This document shows positions 9,330 through 18,858 of a stretch of 64,000 bases of DNA, one piece after another. Each line of letters starts with the position of its first letter. Position 1 is the stretch's first letter. Origin of the DNA: Butyrivibrio sp. NC3005. Lineage in GTDB: Bacteria; Bacillota; Clostridia; Lachnospirales; Lachnospiraceae. The position numbers and the translations under genes are program-made. The DNA is taken from contig NZ_AUKC01000005.1 in NCBI RefSeq assembly GCF_000424545.1, forward strand, positions 1 through 64,000. Reading direction: 5' to 3'. Under the pieces are notes generated by a model. The model saw only the letters and a program-made list of their open reading frames with translations. It made no database searches and was not told the origin of the DNA.

Positions 9330-11002
9330 CAATCTTTAAGATCCTTTGCATCAAATGCTTCACTTATCGGTTTACCAGCTGGAACCATTGGAAATACTTT
9401 CTCATCTTTATCAACAACTACATCGATAACAACAGGTCCATTTGACTCTAAAGCTTCTTTTAATGCCGCATCAGCTTCTTCTTTAGTTGTAACCTTTATG
9501 GCTTTACATCCAAGTCCCTCTGCAACTTTGCAGTAATCTACTTTATCTTCAAGGACTGTCTGGCTATACCTTTTACCATAAAAGAGATTCTGCCACTGTC
9601 TGACCATTCCTAAAACATGGTTATCTATAATAACTTCTATGATTGGAATGTTATACCTACTTGCAGTAGCAAGTTCATTCATATTCATTCTAAAACATCC
9701 ATCACCAGCAATATTAATACATACCTTATCCGGTCTGCCTGCTTTAGCTCCTATAACTGCTCCAAGTCCATATCCCATTGTTCCTAGACCGCCGCTTGTG
9801 ATAAAACTTCTAGGATTCTTATATTTATAGTACTGCGCTGCCCACATCTGATGTTGACCTACATCTGTTGTTATGATAGCTTCGCCATTTGTAAGTTCAT
9901 CAATTTTCTCCATGATATAAGGGCAAGTAAGAGCATCTTTGTTATATTCAAGCGGGAACTTTTCTTCCAATCCTTTTATCTTTCTTATCCACTCATCATG
10001 GTTAAGATCTGTTAATTCTTCATTCAGATCAGACAATATGTCTTTCAAATCGCCCACTATTGAAGCGTCAGTTAAAACATTCTTGTTTATTTCTGCAGCA
10101 TCAATGTCAAACTGTACTATCTTGGCATTCTTTGCGAAAGTTTTGGCATTTCCTATTACTCTATCAGAAAAACGTGCTCCACAGGTTATAAGCAAGTCAC
10201 ACTCACTAACGCCAAAATTTGAAGTTTTAGTGCCATGCATTCCAATCATTCCAGTATACAGCTCATCATGACCATTAAATGCTCCTTTTCCCATAAGTGT
10301 ATCACACACAGGAGCCTGAATCTTATGTGCAAACTCTTTTAGTTCTTTTGATGCGCCGGAAATAATAGCACCTCCGCCAACATAAATAAACGGACGTTTG
10401 GAGCTTGTTATAAGTTTTGCAACGTTTTTGATTTCTTCCCTAGTATACTTTTTCACAGTCTTTTTTTCTGCAATTTGCTCTGGAATATACTCACATTTAG
10501 CTGCTGTAACGTCTTTGGTTATATCAACAGTAACTGGACCTGGTCTTCCTGTTCTTGCTATTTCAAAAGCCCTTCTAATAGTATCTGCCAGCTTATTAAT
10601 ATCCTTAACAATAAAGCCATGCTTTGTAATCGGCATTGTTATTCCGTTCATATCAACTTCCTGAAAGGAATCTTTACCAAGAGCTGGAAGCACAACGTTA
10701 CATGTAATTGCGACCATAGGGACACTATCCATATATGCTGTAGCTATTCCTGTTACAAGATTAGTAGATCCAGGTCCTGATGTTGCCATACAAACGCCAA
10801 CTTTTCCTGTAGCTCTAGCATATCCATCTGCTGCATGTGCTGCCCCCTGCTCATGGCTTGTCAATATATGAAAAAACTCATCCTGATGTTTATAGAGTTC
10901 ATCATAAATGTTGAGAATCGTTCCTCCTGGATATCCGAATACTGTATCAACCCCCTGCTCCTTCAAGCACTTCAACACGATCTCTGCACCGTTTAAAACC
11001 AT
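9329..11002 (-). CDS. ilvB: acetolactate synthase large (catalytic) subunit
   Basis: First common step of valine/leucine/isoleucine synthesis: two pyruvate to 2-acetolactate, or pyruvate + 2-oxobutyrate. 557 aa, full length. The catalytic Glu is E51 in TSHEQGAAH, FGYPGGTIL is the N-terminal signature, and the ThDP/Mg site is GDGCFRMNMNELATA. RBS AAGGAG precedes the ATG. It sits 22 nt after ilvD. No regulatory subunit gene (ilvN) is next to it; the following gene is an L,D-transpeptidase, so ilvN must lie elsewhere or be absent. Confidence 0.95.
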   Translation of the reverse strand: MVLNGAEIVLKCLKEQGVDTVFGYPGGTILNIYDELYKHQDEFFHILTSHEQGAAHAADGYARATGKVGVCMATSGPGSTNLVTGIATAYMDSVPMVAITCNVVLPALGKDSFQEVDMNGITMPITKHGFIVKDINKLADTIRRAFEIARTGRPGPVTVDITKDVTAAKCEYIPEQIAEKKTVKKYTREEIKNVAKLITSSKRPFIYVGGGAIISGASKELKEFAHKIQAPVCDTLMGKGAFNGHDELYTGMIGMHGTKTSNFGVSECDLLITCGARFSDRVIGNAKTFAKNAKIVQFDIDAAEINKNVLTDASIVGDLKDILSDLNEELTDLNHDEWIRKIKGLEEKFPLEYNKDALTCPYIMEKIDELTNGEAIITTDVGQHQMWAAQYYKYKNPRSFITSGGLGTMGYGLGAVIGAKAGRPDKVCINIAGDGCFRMNMNELATASRYNIPIIEVIIDNHVLGMVRQWQNLFYGKRYSQTVLEDKVDYCKVAEGLGCKAIKVTTKEEADAALKEALESNGPVVIDVVVDKDEKVFPMVPAGKPISEAFDAKDLKD

Positions 11003-11024
11003 TGATTATACTCCTTACCTTATA

Positions 11025-12689
11025 TCATTTATTCTCAAGTATCGCACCTTTGTTACCACTTGTAACAAGTTTTTCGTATCTTGAAAGATATCCTCCTGTT
11101 ACTTTTGGCTTTCTAGGCTTCCATAATGCTCTTCTTCTATCCATTTCTTCATCAGAAATCTTCACATTAAGAGTGTTGTTATTAATATCAATAGAAATAA
11201 TATCGCCTTCCTCTACAAGTGCAATTGGACCTCCAACTGCTGCCTCTGGCGAAACATGTCCAATAGATGCTCCTCTGCTGGCTCCTGAGAATCTTCCGTC
11301 TGTAATAAGAGCCACTGTTGAACCAAGTCCCATTCCAGCAATTGCAGATGTAGGATTAAGCATTTCTCTCATTCCTGGGCCACCTTTTGGTCCTTCATAT
11401 CTAATGATAACAACATCACCATCAACAATCTTTCCACCAAGAATTGCTTCGATTGCATCTTCTTCACAATCAAATACTCTTGCAGGTCCTTCATGTACAA
11501 GCATTTCAGGAGCCACTGCAGCTCTTTTTACTACACCTGTATCAGGTGCAAGGTTTCCTTTAAGTACTGCAATTCCACCATTCTGAAGGTATGGATTCTC
11601 TATAGGTCTGATAACTTCAGGATCAAAGTTAACAACATTTTCAAGGTTCTCTCCAACAGTTTTACCTGTACAAGTAATAAGATCTGTGTGAAGAAGATTT
11701 TTTTTAGTAAGTTCTTTCATAACTGCATACACGCCGCCTGCTCTGTCAAGCTGTTCCATATAGGTAGGACCTGCCGGAGCAAGGTGACATAAGTTTGGAG
11801 TTCTGGCTGAAATCTCATTTACATATTCCATATCTATTTCAACGCCTGCTTCATGTGCAATTGCAGGAATATGAAGCATGGTATTGGTAGAGCATCCAAG
11901 TGCCATGTCCACAGCCAAAGCATTCTCAAATGCCTTATCTGTCATAATATCTCTTGGTCTTATATTATTCTTAAGAAGCTCCATTATTTGATATCCTGCC
12001 TTCTTGGCCAGACGGATACGCGCGCTGTAAACAGCTGGAATTGTACCATTTCCTCTAAGCCCCATTCCGATTGCTTCTGTAAGGCAGTTCATAGAGTTCG
12101 CTGTGTACATACCGCTGCAACTACCACATGTAGGACAGACTTTTTCTTCATACTCTGCAAGCTGTTCTTTTGTAAGTGTACCCGCTGTTACCTGACCTAC
12201 AGCCTCGAACATAGATGAAAGTGAACGTCTTCTGCCATCAACTACACCAGCGAGCATTGGACCACCTGAAACAAAGATAGTAGGAATGTTGACTCTTGCT
12301 GCTGCCATCAAAAGTCCCGGAACATTCTTGTCACAGTTAGGAATCATTACAAGAGCATCAAAACCATGTGCCATTGCAAGGCACTCTGTGGAATCTGCAA
12401 TCAAATCTCTTGTAACAAGAGAATATTTCATTCCAATATGTCCCATTGCTATTCCATCACAGACAGCAATAGCCGGAACGATTACTGGCATGCCTCCTGC
12501 CTCTGCAACTCCCATTTTTACAGCCTGTGCAATACGATCAAGTTCCATATGTCCCGGGATTATCTCACTTTGTGAGCTCACTATTCCAATCAGCGGCTTT
12601 TTCTTTTCTTCTTCTGTAAATCCTAATGCATTAAAAAGACTTCTGTGGGGTGCCTGCTGCAATCCCCTCAAAACACGATCACTATTCAT
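11025..12689 (-). CDS. ilvD: dihydroxy-acid dehydratase
   Basis: Converts 2,3-dihydroxyisovalerate and its homologue to the 2-oxo acids in branched-chain amino acid synthesis. 554 aa, a standard length. Iron-sulfur cluster Cys are visible in NCDKNVPG and [17 protein letters not shown], and the C-terminal [18 protein letters not shown] block is conserved. AGGAGG precedes ATG 12689. It lies in the leuB-ilvD-ilvB run. A long reverse-strand frame within it (11002-11586) is a shadow. Confidence 0.96.
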   Translation of the reverse strand: MNSDRVLRGLQQAPHRSLFNALGFTEEEKKKPLIGIVSSQSEIIPGHMELDRIAQAVKMGVAEAGGMPVIVPAIAVCDGIAMGHIGMKYSLVTRDLIADSTECLAMAHGFDALVMIPNCDKNVPGLLMAAARVNIPTIFVSGGPMLAGVVDGRRRSLSSMFEAVGQVTAGTLTKEQLAEYEEKVCPTCGSCSGMYTANSMNCLTEAIGMGLRGNGTIPAVYSARIRLAKKAGYQIMELLKNNIRPRDIMTDKAFENALAVDMALGCSTNTMLHIPAIAHEAGVEIDMEYVNEISARTPNLCHLAPAGPTYMEQLDRAGGVYAVMKELTKKNLLHTDLITCTGKTVGENLENVVNFDPEVIRPIENPYLQNGGIAVLKGNLAPDTGVVKRAAVAPEMLVHEGPARVFDCEEDAIEAILGGKIVDGDVVIIRYEGPKGGPGMREMLNPTSAIAGMGLGSTVALITDGRFSGASRGASIGHVSPEAAVGGPIALVEEGDIISIDINNNTLNVKISDEEMDRRRALWKPRKPKVTGGYLSRYEKLVTSGNKGAILENK

Positions 12690-12707
12690 AGAAACCTCCT
12701 ACCAAAA

Positions 12708-14375
12708 CTATTTTGTCAATAGAATATAACTATTGTTTTCATACGTTACATGCAGGCCACTTATTAGTGCCTTACTCTCATCCATACCTTGTTTTAACAA
12801 TACAAAATCACAATCCTGTATTGTATCGCTGCAAGGTATTTTGCCATACATAAAATCAATCATATATCTTTGTGTATCATCTAAAACATATACTTTATTG
12901 AACTTATTAGAACGCACCATCACAAAAGCCTGATACAATTCATCTGTGTCATTTTCATAAGGAATATAAAAAATCTGTCCAAATACAAGTCTAAAGAAAA
13001 AATAAATAGCAGCTAATATAGGAATCCAAAATGATGCTTTTAAGTATTTTTCGGGTATAATATAATCTTTTTCCGAATCTGCTTTTTTATTTTTCTTTGC
13101 AAAAAAACTTTTAATTATCTTTGCTTTTAGAGCCTGACATATAACAACAATATTTTTGATTACAACAACTATAGACATAGCCATACACACCCCCATATAC
13201 ATAAAGGTGCTATTCTCCGGAATATTGTTGGTAAAAATAAGTTCAAAAGGCATCCATAGCTGAACAAATATCAGAATAAGTCGTATGATTGTCCTACTTT
13301 CTTCAAAATGTCTGACACATTCAAGAAAAAGAAAAATCAGCGCTATTGCCCCAAATCCTATCAGAATCCATCCAAGTCCCTTTGCAAAATCATTAGATAG
13401 TCCGTATACAAAATTCACCCACCTCTTTGAATAGGTATCACCTTCAATTTTCTGTGCTCCAAAAGGCTGAAGAAATAAATCTGTTCCAACAGTTAGGATA
13501 CGTCCAGGTTTTTTGGGAAAGGTTACAATAGTCTTGATAAATCCAGCATCTTTTCCTAAAATACTCTGCGTCCCTATAGAAACAATCAATATAAGATACA
13601 AAAATCCGTCTATTGCAAATGCAATCATTGCACATAAAAGGATACTAAACAGCTGAGAATAATAGTTGTTATTGTACCATTTTCCGCTAACCTTTCTGGT
13701 CCTAAAACCATTAAGAAAAAGATAGAACACTACGGCTGCTGTTGTAGGTATAACCCAGCATACATTCCAGGGAAGTACATATAATGCGCATGCAATAATA
13801 CTCGTGAAGATAATGTATTGTTTCCTGTCAAAACTATAGGTTACGTTCAATCTTGTAAGCATATAAAAACACAACAGGAAATAAAAAGTTGAGAAACAGT
13901 ATCCTCTTCCAAGCACACTGCAATTATTAACTTGATAAAAACCCAAATAAAAGATTACCGCAACTATGGGAAGCCATGTATCTGACAACCTTCTCATTAT
14001 TCTGTATAAAAGAATGAGATTGCTGATTGCTGCTATACAGCTAAAGCCTCTTAGGCTTATCATAGAATTTCCTGTTAAATTTAAAAAACTACTGATAAAA
14101 TTGTACCCTACATGATTGCCCTCACTACTCCAATGTGTCATTACACGAAATGGACTCCTGCTAATAAAATAATAGTAATCGTGAAGTTCTCTATATGAGG
14201 GACTTAAATAAAACATTCTCCAAATATAATACAAGGAAAATGCAATAAGTATCAGTGTAAATACCATATTCTGTGGATCTGATATTATTTCTATGAAACT
14301 TCTTTTTTCTTCTGTAGTCGCCGTATTAGATGATACTGCATTCTTTGCTGAAACTGGATTCTCTTTTGTATTCAT
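12708..14375 (-). CDS. polytopic membrane protein, GT-C glycosyltransferase-like
   Basis: About 555 aa with ten or more hydrophobic segments. The pattern near the N-terminus (a loop after the first helix, then SLRGFSCIAAISNLILLYRI) resembles the 'alR..S.l.g...l.lY...r' signature of ArnT/PMT-like GT-C enzymes, but I cannot see a definite catalytic Asp pair. Function is therefore uncertain; lipid-linked sugar transfer is one possibility. The start is uncertain: ATG 14375 is used; TTG 14405 is in frame just after the leuB stop, and neither has a good RBS. It is wedged between leuB and ilvD. Confidence 0.75.
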   Translation of the reverse strand: MNTKENPVSAKNAVSSNTATTEEKRSFIEIISDPQNMVFTLILIAFSLYYIWRMFYLSPSYRELHDYYYFISRSPFRVMTHWSSEGNHVGYNFISSFLNLTGNSMISLRGFSCIAAISNLILLYRIMRRLSDTWLPIVAVIFYLGFYQVNNCSVLGRGYCFSTFYFLLCFYMLTRLNVTYSFDRKQYIIFTSIIACALYVLPWNVCWVIPTTAAVVFYLFLNGFRTRKVSGKWYNNNYYSQLFSILLCAMIAFAIDGFLYLILIVSIGTQSILGKDAGFIKTIVTFPKKPGRILTVGTDLFLQPFGAQKIEGDTYSKRWVNFVYGLSNDFAKGLGWILIGFGAIALIFLFLECVRHFEESRTIIRLILIFVQLWMPFELIFTNNIPENSTFMYMGVCMAMSIVVVIKNIVVICQALKAKIIKSFFAKKNKKADSEKDYIIPEKYLKASFWIPILAAIYFFFRLVFGQIFYIPYENDTDELYQAFVMVRSNKFNKVYVLDDTQRYMIDFMYGKIPCSDTIQDCDFVLLKQGMDESKALISGLHVTYENNSYILLTK

Positions 14376-14410
14376 ATAACTATCTATGATTATAAAAGAA
14401 TCCAATTTAT

Positions 14411-15505
14411 TTATCGAATTCTTTCTACAATCAAATCTCCCATTTTTTTACAACCACATATTTTATCCTGCGAAGTATCAGAATTTTTTAAATCCTGACT
14501 GCGATACCCTTCTTTAAGAACATTCTTAATTGCATCTTCAATAGCATTTGCTTCTTTTTCCAAATTAAAAGTATATCGAAGCATCATAGCTGCTGAAAGA
14601 ATTGTTGCAATTGGATTTGCAATATCTTTTCCTGCAATATCCGGTGCACTTCCATGACTAGGTTCATAAAGTCCAAAACTTGTTTCATTAAGAGATGCAC
14701 TTGAAAGCATTCCTATTGAACCTGTAATCATAGATGCCTCATCTGAAAGTATATCTCCAAACATATTCTCTGTAAGAATAACATCAAACTGAGAAGGTGA
14801 TTTAACAAGCTGCATTGCACAATTATCTACAAGCATATGTTCAAGTTCGACTTCAGGATACCCCTTTGCTACTTCATTTACAACTTTTCTCCAAAGTCTT
14901 GATGAATCTAATACATTTGCCTTATCTACACTTGTAACTTTTTTATTGCGTTTCATAGCAACTTCAAAAGCTCTTACTGCTATTCTTCTTATTTCGTGCT
15001 CACTGTAAACAAGAGTGTCTGTAGCAACTTGCTCGCCATTTATTTCTTCGGTTTTTCTTTTACCAAAATAAAGACCACCTGTTAATTCCCTCATTATCAA
15101 AAGGTCAAAGCCTTTTTCTCCTGTTGATTCTTTAAGCGGACAAGCTTCTCGAAGTTCTGGATACAAATATGCCGGTCTTAAATTGGCAAAAAGTCCAAGC
15201 GCTTTTCTTATTTTCAGAAGGCCTGCCTCAGGACGCTTTTCAGGAGGCAATTTGTACCAGGGAGAAGTAACTGTATTTCCACCAATTGATCCCATTAATA
15301 CAGCATCTGCGCTCTTTGCTTTTTCAATTGCTTCATCTGTAAGCGGCTCACCATACTTATCTATTGAACATCCACCCATCAAAATATCTGTATATTCAAT
15401 TTCATGATTGTACACACTTCCAATTTTATCTAGAACACGTTTAGCCTGATCTACAATTTCAGGCCCTATGCCATCTCCCGGTATGCATGTTATCTTTAAC
15501 TTCAT
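14411..15505 (-). CDS. leuB: 3-isopropylmalate dehydrogenase
   Basis: NAD-dependent oxidation and decarboxylation of 3-isopropylmalate in leucine synthesis. 364 aa, the family's usual length. Visible motifs are PGDGIGPEIV at the N-terminus, the substrate-binding ELTGGLYFG loop, and the NAD-site GSAPDIAGKDIANPIA. ATG 15505 is preferred over ATG 15544 because AAGGAG lies 9 nt upstream and homologues start MKxKI. It is the first gene of the run with ilvD and ilvB. leuA, leuC and leuD are not in the window. Confidence 0.94.
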   Translation of the reverse strand: MKLKITCIPGDGIGPEIVDQAKRVLDKIGSVYNHEIEYTDILMGGCSIDKYGEPLTDEAIEKAKSADAVLMGSIGGNTVTSPWYKLPPEKRPEAGLLKIRKALGLFANLRPAYLYPELREACPLKESTGEKGFDLLIMRELTGGLYFGKRKTEEINGEQVATDTLVYSEHEIRRIAVRAFEVAMKRNKKVTSVDKANVLDSSRLWRKVVNEVAKGYPEVELEHMLVDNCAMQLVKSPSQFDVILTENMFGDILSDEASMITGSIGMLSSASLNETSFGLYEPSHGSAPDIAGKDIANPIATILSAAMMLRYTFNLEKEANAIEDAIKNVLKEGYRSQDLKNSDTSQDKICGCKKMGDLIVERIR

Positions 15506-15633
15506 AACTTTTTGCTCCTTCCCATTTTGCGTATTTTTAGCCATAGCTTATTAAACTTTAGCAACAATCTTTATTACAGTTTAAATTAATCATTATTACG
15601 TTTTAACGCGTCACTGCAAGAAAGTCATTTTCA

Positions 15634-15662
15634 ATACTATCTTAATTTTATTCAAAATACAA
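15634..15662 (-). promoter_or_regulatory. candidate promoter of the leuB-ilv operon
   Basis: Minus strand: TTGTAT (15657-15662), a 17-nt spacer, and TAGTAT (15634-15639). It lies between the yajC terminator and leuB and would give a leader of about 120 nt. No T-box consensus is visible in that leader. Confidence 0.45.
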
Positions 15663-15714
15663 GGTGCAAAATTAACATTATTCTGTTTATTCTATCAACA
15701 ATTAATTTATTACT

Positions 15715-15758
15715 AAATAAAAATACAGGAAGCCTATGATTTTACATAAACTTCCTGT
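15715..15758 (-). terminator. terminator after yajC
   Basis: Minus strand: stem ACAGGAAG/CTTCCTGT (15725-15732 with 15751-15758), followed by ATTTTTATTT. It separates tgt-yajC from leuB. Confidence 0.7.
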
Positions 15759-15777
15759 TTAAAAATCTCATTAAAAA

Positions 15778-16137
15778 TTATTTCTTCTCTTTTTTGGCAG
15801 ACTCTGCCTTTACAGCATCTTCTGGTTTCTCAACTGCAACAATTGCCTCTTTATACATAGGAATACGGCAGTTTTTATTGCTTCCAAATTCAACGATAAC
15901 CTTATCATCATAAATTGCAACCAAAGTTCCGATAAATCCACCTGTTGTACGAACACTGTCTCCAACTGCAAGTGTATTCATCATAGCAGACTTCTCTTTT
16001 TCCTGCTTACGTTGCGGACGAATTGTAATGAAATACATGATAGCGATCATCACTGCTAAAACTATGAAATAGTAGCTTGTCCCAAGAGCTGCTGGTGCTG
16101 CTGCACTATCTAATGCGCTTAAGAATAATCCGGACAT
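15778..16137 (-). CDS. yajC: Sec translocase auxiliary subunit YajC
   Basis: Small inner-membrane partner of SecDF, 119 aa. One transmembrane segment (YYFIVLAVMIAIMYFITI) is followed by the diagnostic RPQRKQEKE and by VGDSVRTTGGFIGTL. A Lys/Glu/Ala-rich tail follows. It lies 90 nt downstream of tgt, the same tgt-yajC order as in many bacteria. Confidence 0.94.
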   Translation of the reverse strand: MSGLFLSALDSAAAPAALGTSYYFIVLAVMIAIMYFITIRPQRKQEKEKSAMMNTLAVGDSVRTTGGFIGTLVAIYDDKVIVEFGSNKNCRIPMYKEAIVAVEKPEDAVKAESAKKEKK

Positions 16138-16228
16138 TTTTCTTCCTCCAAAATCATTTTTGATAAAAAATCACTTTATTCATAATACACAAAAAAAGAC
16201 TATGATACAAGTTTTTTGCGTATTTATT

Positions 16229-17413
16229 TTATCCTTTTCGCCAGTTTTTAGCTATATCGCTTCCAGGCGCAGAAAGAATCTCATTATCATATTCAAGCAT
16301 TCCATCAAGCTTCTTCTTCTTGTATGAAGCAAATTCTCCATTATCAAGCGCTTCTCTTATTTCCTTCATCATTGTATTATAGAAATAAAGATTATGGAGT
16401 ACGCATAAGCGCATTCCGAGCATCTCTCCTGACTTAAGAAGGTGTCTGATATAACCTCTTGAATATCTGCGACATGCAGGACACTGACAGCCTTCTTCGA
16501 TTGGTCTTGAATCAAGCTCAAAACGGGCATTCAAAAGATTCATTTTTCCCTTATTAGTATAAACATGCCCATGTCTTCCATTTCTGCTAGGATATACGCA
16601 ATCAAAGAAATCAATTCCTCTCTCTACACCTTCAAGTATATTCTGAGGTGTACCAACTCCCATCAAATATGTTGGTTTATCCTGCGGAAGATAAGGAACT
16701 ACCTGTTCTAAAACATGATACATTTCTTCATGACTCTCTCCAACCGCAAGTCCTCCAACCGCATATCCATCAAGATTAAGTTCTCTTATTCTCTTGGCAT
16801 GTTCAATTCGTATATCATCAAAAATAGCTCCCTGATTGATACCAAACAGCATCTGATTTGGATTAACTGTATATGGAAGCTGGTTAAGCCTATCCATTTC
16901 CCTTTTACATCTTTCAAGCCATCTTGTTGTACGATCAACAGAATGTTGAACATATTCTTTATCAGCTCGTGCTGAAGGACACTCATCAAATGCCATAGCT
17001 ATAGTTGATCCAAGATGAGACTGAATTCTCATACTCTCTTCTGGTCCCATAAAAAGTTTATGACCATCAATATGTGAATGGAAATAAACACCTTCTTCAC
17101 GAATTCTACGATTCTGTGAAAGAGAAAATACCTGAAATCCGCCAGAATCTGTGAGAATAGGCTTGTTGCAGGACATGAACTTATGAAGTCCACCCATTCT
17201 GTAAACTGTCTCATCTCCTGGACGAAGATGAAGATGATATGTATTGCAAAGTACAACCTGATTGTTAATGCCTTCAAGATCTTCTGTAGATACTCCGCCT
17301 TTAATAGCTGCAACTGTAGCAACATTCATAAAAACGGGTGTCTGTATTGTTCCATGAACTGTGACAAGCTCTCCGCGTTTGGCACGTCCTTCTGTTTTTA
17401 AAAGATGATACAT
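16229..17413 (-). CDS. tgt: queuine/preQ1 tRNA-guanine transglycosylase
   Basis: Exchanges guanine-34 for preQ1 in GUN-anticodon tRNAs. 394 aa, including a short C-terminal extension. Catalytic Asp regions are DSGGFQVFSL and FDCVYPSRNGRHG. Zinc ligands follow the C-x-C-x2-C...H pattern in CQCPACRR and LCVLHNLYFY. The intergenic region ahead of it contains a terminator hairpin but no preQ1 riboswitch that I can recognise. Confidence 0.96.
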   Translation of the reverse strand: MYHLLKTEGRAKRGELVTVHGTIQTPVFMNVATVAAIKGGVSTEDLEGINNQVVLCNTYHLHLRPGDETVYRMGGLHKFMSCNKPILTDSGGFQVFSLSQNRRIREEGVYFHSHIDGHKLFMGPEESMRIQSHLGSTIAMAFDECPSARADKEYVQHSVDRTTRWLERCKREMDRLNQLPYTVNPNQMLFGINQGAIFDDIRIEHAKRIRELNLDGYAVGGLAVGESHEEMYHVLEQVVPYLPQDKPTYLMGVGTPQNILEGVERGIDFFDCVYPSRNGRHGHVYTNKGKMNLLNARFELDSRPIEEGCQCPACRRYSRGYIRHLLKSGEMLGMRLCVLHNLYFYNTMMKEIREALDNGEFASYKKKKLDGMLEYDNEILSAPGSDIAKNWRKG

Positions 17414-17434
17414 AATTCCTAACCTCTATGAAAA

Positions 17435-17466
17435 ATTAATCGAGTAGGATTATTTCCCCTACTCGA
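17435..17466 (-). terminator. terminator after the VanY-type carboxypeptidase
   Basis: A perfect 9-bp stem TCGAGTAGG/CCTACTCGA (17440-17448/17458-17466), followed on the minus strand by TTAATTTTTC. The rest of 17414-17585 shows no gene. Confidence 0.65.
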
Positions 17467-17585
17467 TTCTAAACAAAATTTCCATATGATGTGTTAAAAC
17501 AAATATTTGTTTAACTAATATCATAAAAGCATATACATTATACACGTATTTCTTTTTTAAATCAAATACCACATAAAAAACAAAT

Positions 17586-18668
17586 TTAGAATATATACTT
17601 ATCCCAAAACTCTTCAAGGCAGATGTTTTGTGCATGCATAATCTTTGCTGCGGCTGTTCCAACATATCTCATGTGCCAAGGCTCGAATTCTATTCCTGTA
17701 ACAGATTCCTTTCCTTTAAGATAACGAACTACAAAACCATATTTGTAACTGTTATTCTCAAGCCATTTACCCGCAGGAGTATCTCCAAAGCCTTCATCAA
17801 GCATGCAATAATTATCAGAAATAATGTCCATTGCAAGTCCTAGTTCATGTTCGGAAGATCCAGGAATTGTAACTGCCTGAGCAGCAAGAGTATAGGCATC
17901 CATATAATCGCAACCATTATTCAAATAATAATCAACTTTTCTATTGAATAGCATTTCTTGTCTATCATGGCTTCTATATGGCGAACAGATAACTAGATTT
18001 ATACCTTCTTTCCTTGCATCCGAAAACATTTTTTTCATTGGTTCAATAATTCTTGCATCGCAAACTTTACCACCATTTGTAACTTCTGCTGTTGGAAATT
18101 GATATCCTTCCGGAATTGGATGTTGTTTGTTTACCAGAATTAAATTCCAGTCACTAGAAGAAAATTTCTCATCTTCATCACTGTTGGCTTTTTCATCTAC
18201 CTTTTGATCATCTGATATTATTATCTGATCAAAAGAAATCTGATCATCTTTGCCTACTTTTCCGAGAAGTTCTCCATTTCCATCTACTAGAAGTTCTTCA
18301 GCATAATTGTCACTGTCTATATTTTTTTTATTATTGTTTCTATTGGAATTATCTGACTTTGAAATTGATTTTTGATTTTCTGCCAACTCTTTTTTTAAGC
18401 CTACTGGATTTTGCTCGCCTGTATCTGATTCATACGTAGGATACGAAAAACTGCTTGATGCAAAAAAGAAAAGGCACGTTATGCATATAGCTACAATTCT
18501 TTTTCTATTATCTATAACTTTCCCTCCAATTGCAGTTATAAAGAAAACAAGAATTATAGCTATTTGTCCAAGAAATTTAAATTTCTTATGCTCCCGGACA
18601 AAATTTTTAATAATCCGAACCTGCTTTTCCCTATAAGTAGGTTCAAACTGATCAACCCTTTTATTCAT
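17586..18668 (-). CDS. D-alanyl-D-alanine carboxypeptidase, VanY/LdcB family
   Basis: Zinc peptidase trimming peptidoglycan stem peptides, 360 aa. Two hydrophobic segments (residues ~35-55 and ~60-80) anchor it; a polar Asn/Asp/Lys-rich linker leads to the C-terminal LAS-type domain. Metal ligands are in SSEHELGLAMDI (S-x-H-x2-G-x-A-x-D) and the third His is in EPWHMRY, both conserved. The acidic linker is long. It is monocistronic and divergent from aroC. Confidence 0.9.
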   Translation of the reverse strand: MNKRVDQFEPTYREKQVRIIKNFVREHKKFKFLGQIAIILVFFITAIGGKVIDNRKRIVAICITCLFFFASSSFSYPTYESDTGEQNPVGLKKELAENQKSISKSDNSNRNNNKKNIDSDNYAEELLVDGNGELLGKVGKDDQISFDQIIISDDQKVDEKANSDEDEKFSSSDWNLILVNKQHPIPEGYQFPTAEVTNGGKVCDARIIEPMKKMFSDARKEGINLVICSPYRSHDRQEMLFNRKVDYYLNNGCDYMDAYTLAAQAVTIPGSSEHELGLAMDIISDNYCMLDEGFGDTPAGKWLENNSYKYGFVVRYLKGKESVTGIEFEPWHMRYVGTAAAKIMHAQNICLEEFWDKYIF

Positions 18669-18779
18669 TTCCCGCTCCCCTTATTTTCGAATTATCTATT
18701 CAAATTAACGGAAATACATAATATTATTATAATACTTTTTCGAATATTTTGAAGATTTTTTTGATTATTTTATTTTTAA

Positions 18780-18825
18780 ATTTATTTTCATTAAAGAAAT
18801 GTTATAATGGTTACTGTTTATTACA
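18780..18825 (+). promoter_or_regulatory. aroC promoter with shared 19-nt element at the start site
   Basis: Extended -10 TG-T-TATAAT (18800-18808) with a weak -35. It is immediately followed by ATGGTTACTGTTTATTACA (18807-18825), identical to a sequence just downstream of the nfn promoter (33957-33975, minus). Confidence 0.6.
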
Positions 18826-18858
18826 TTTTTGTATTGAAAATATTTTAGGAGGCATTTT

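Noticed and set aside
11002-11586. 194-codon plus-strand reading frame
   Set aside because: Antisense to the conserved ilvD coding sequence; codon shadow of a real gene.
15545-15724. T-box or leucine attenuator leader ahead of leuB
   Set aside because: No T-box consensus or leucine-rich leader peptide visible; only a plain promoter candidate.
17414-17585. preQ1 riboswitch ahead of tgt
   Set aside because: Only a terminator-type hairpin with an AT-rich remainder; no preQ1 aptamer pattern.
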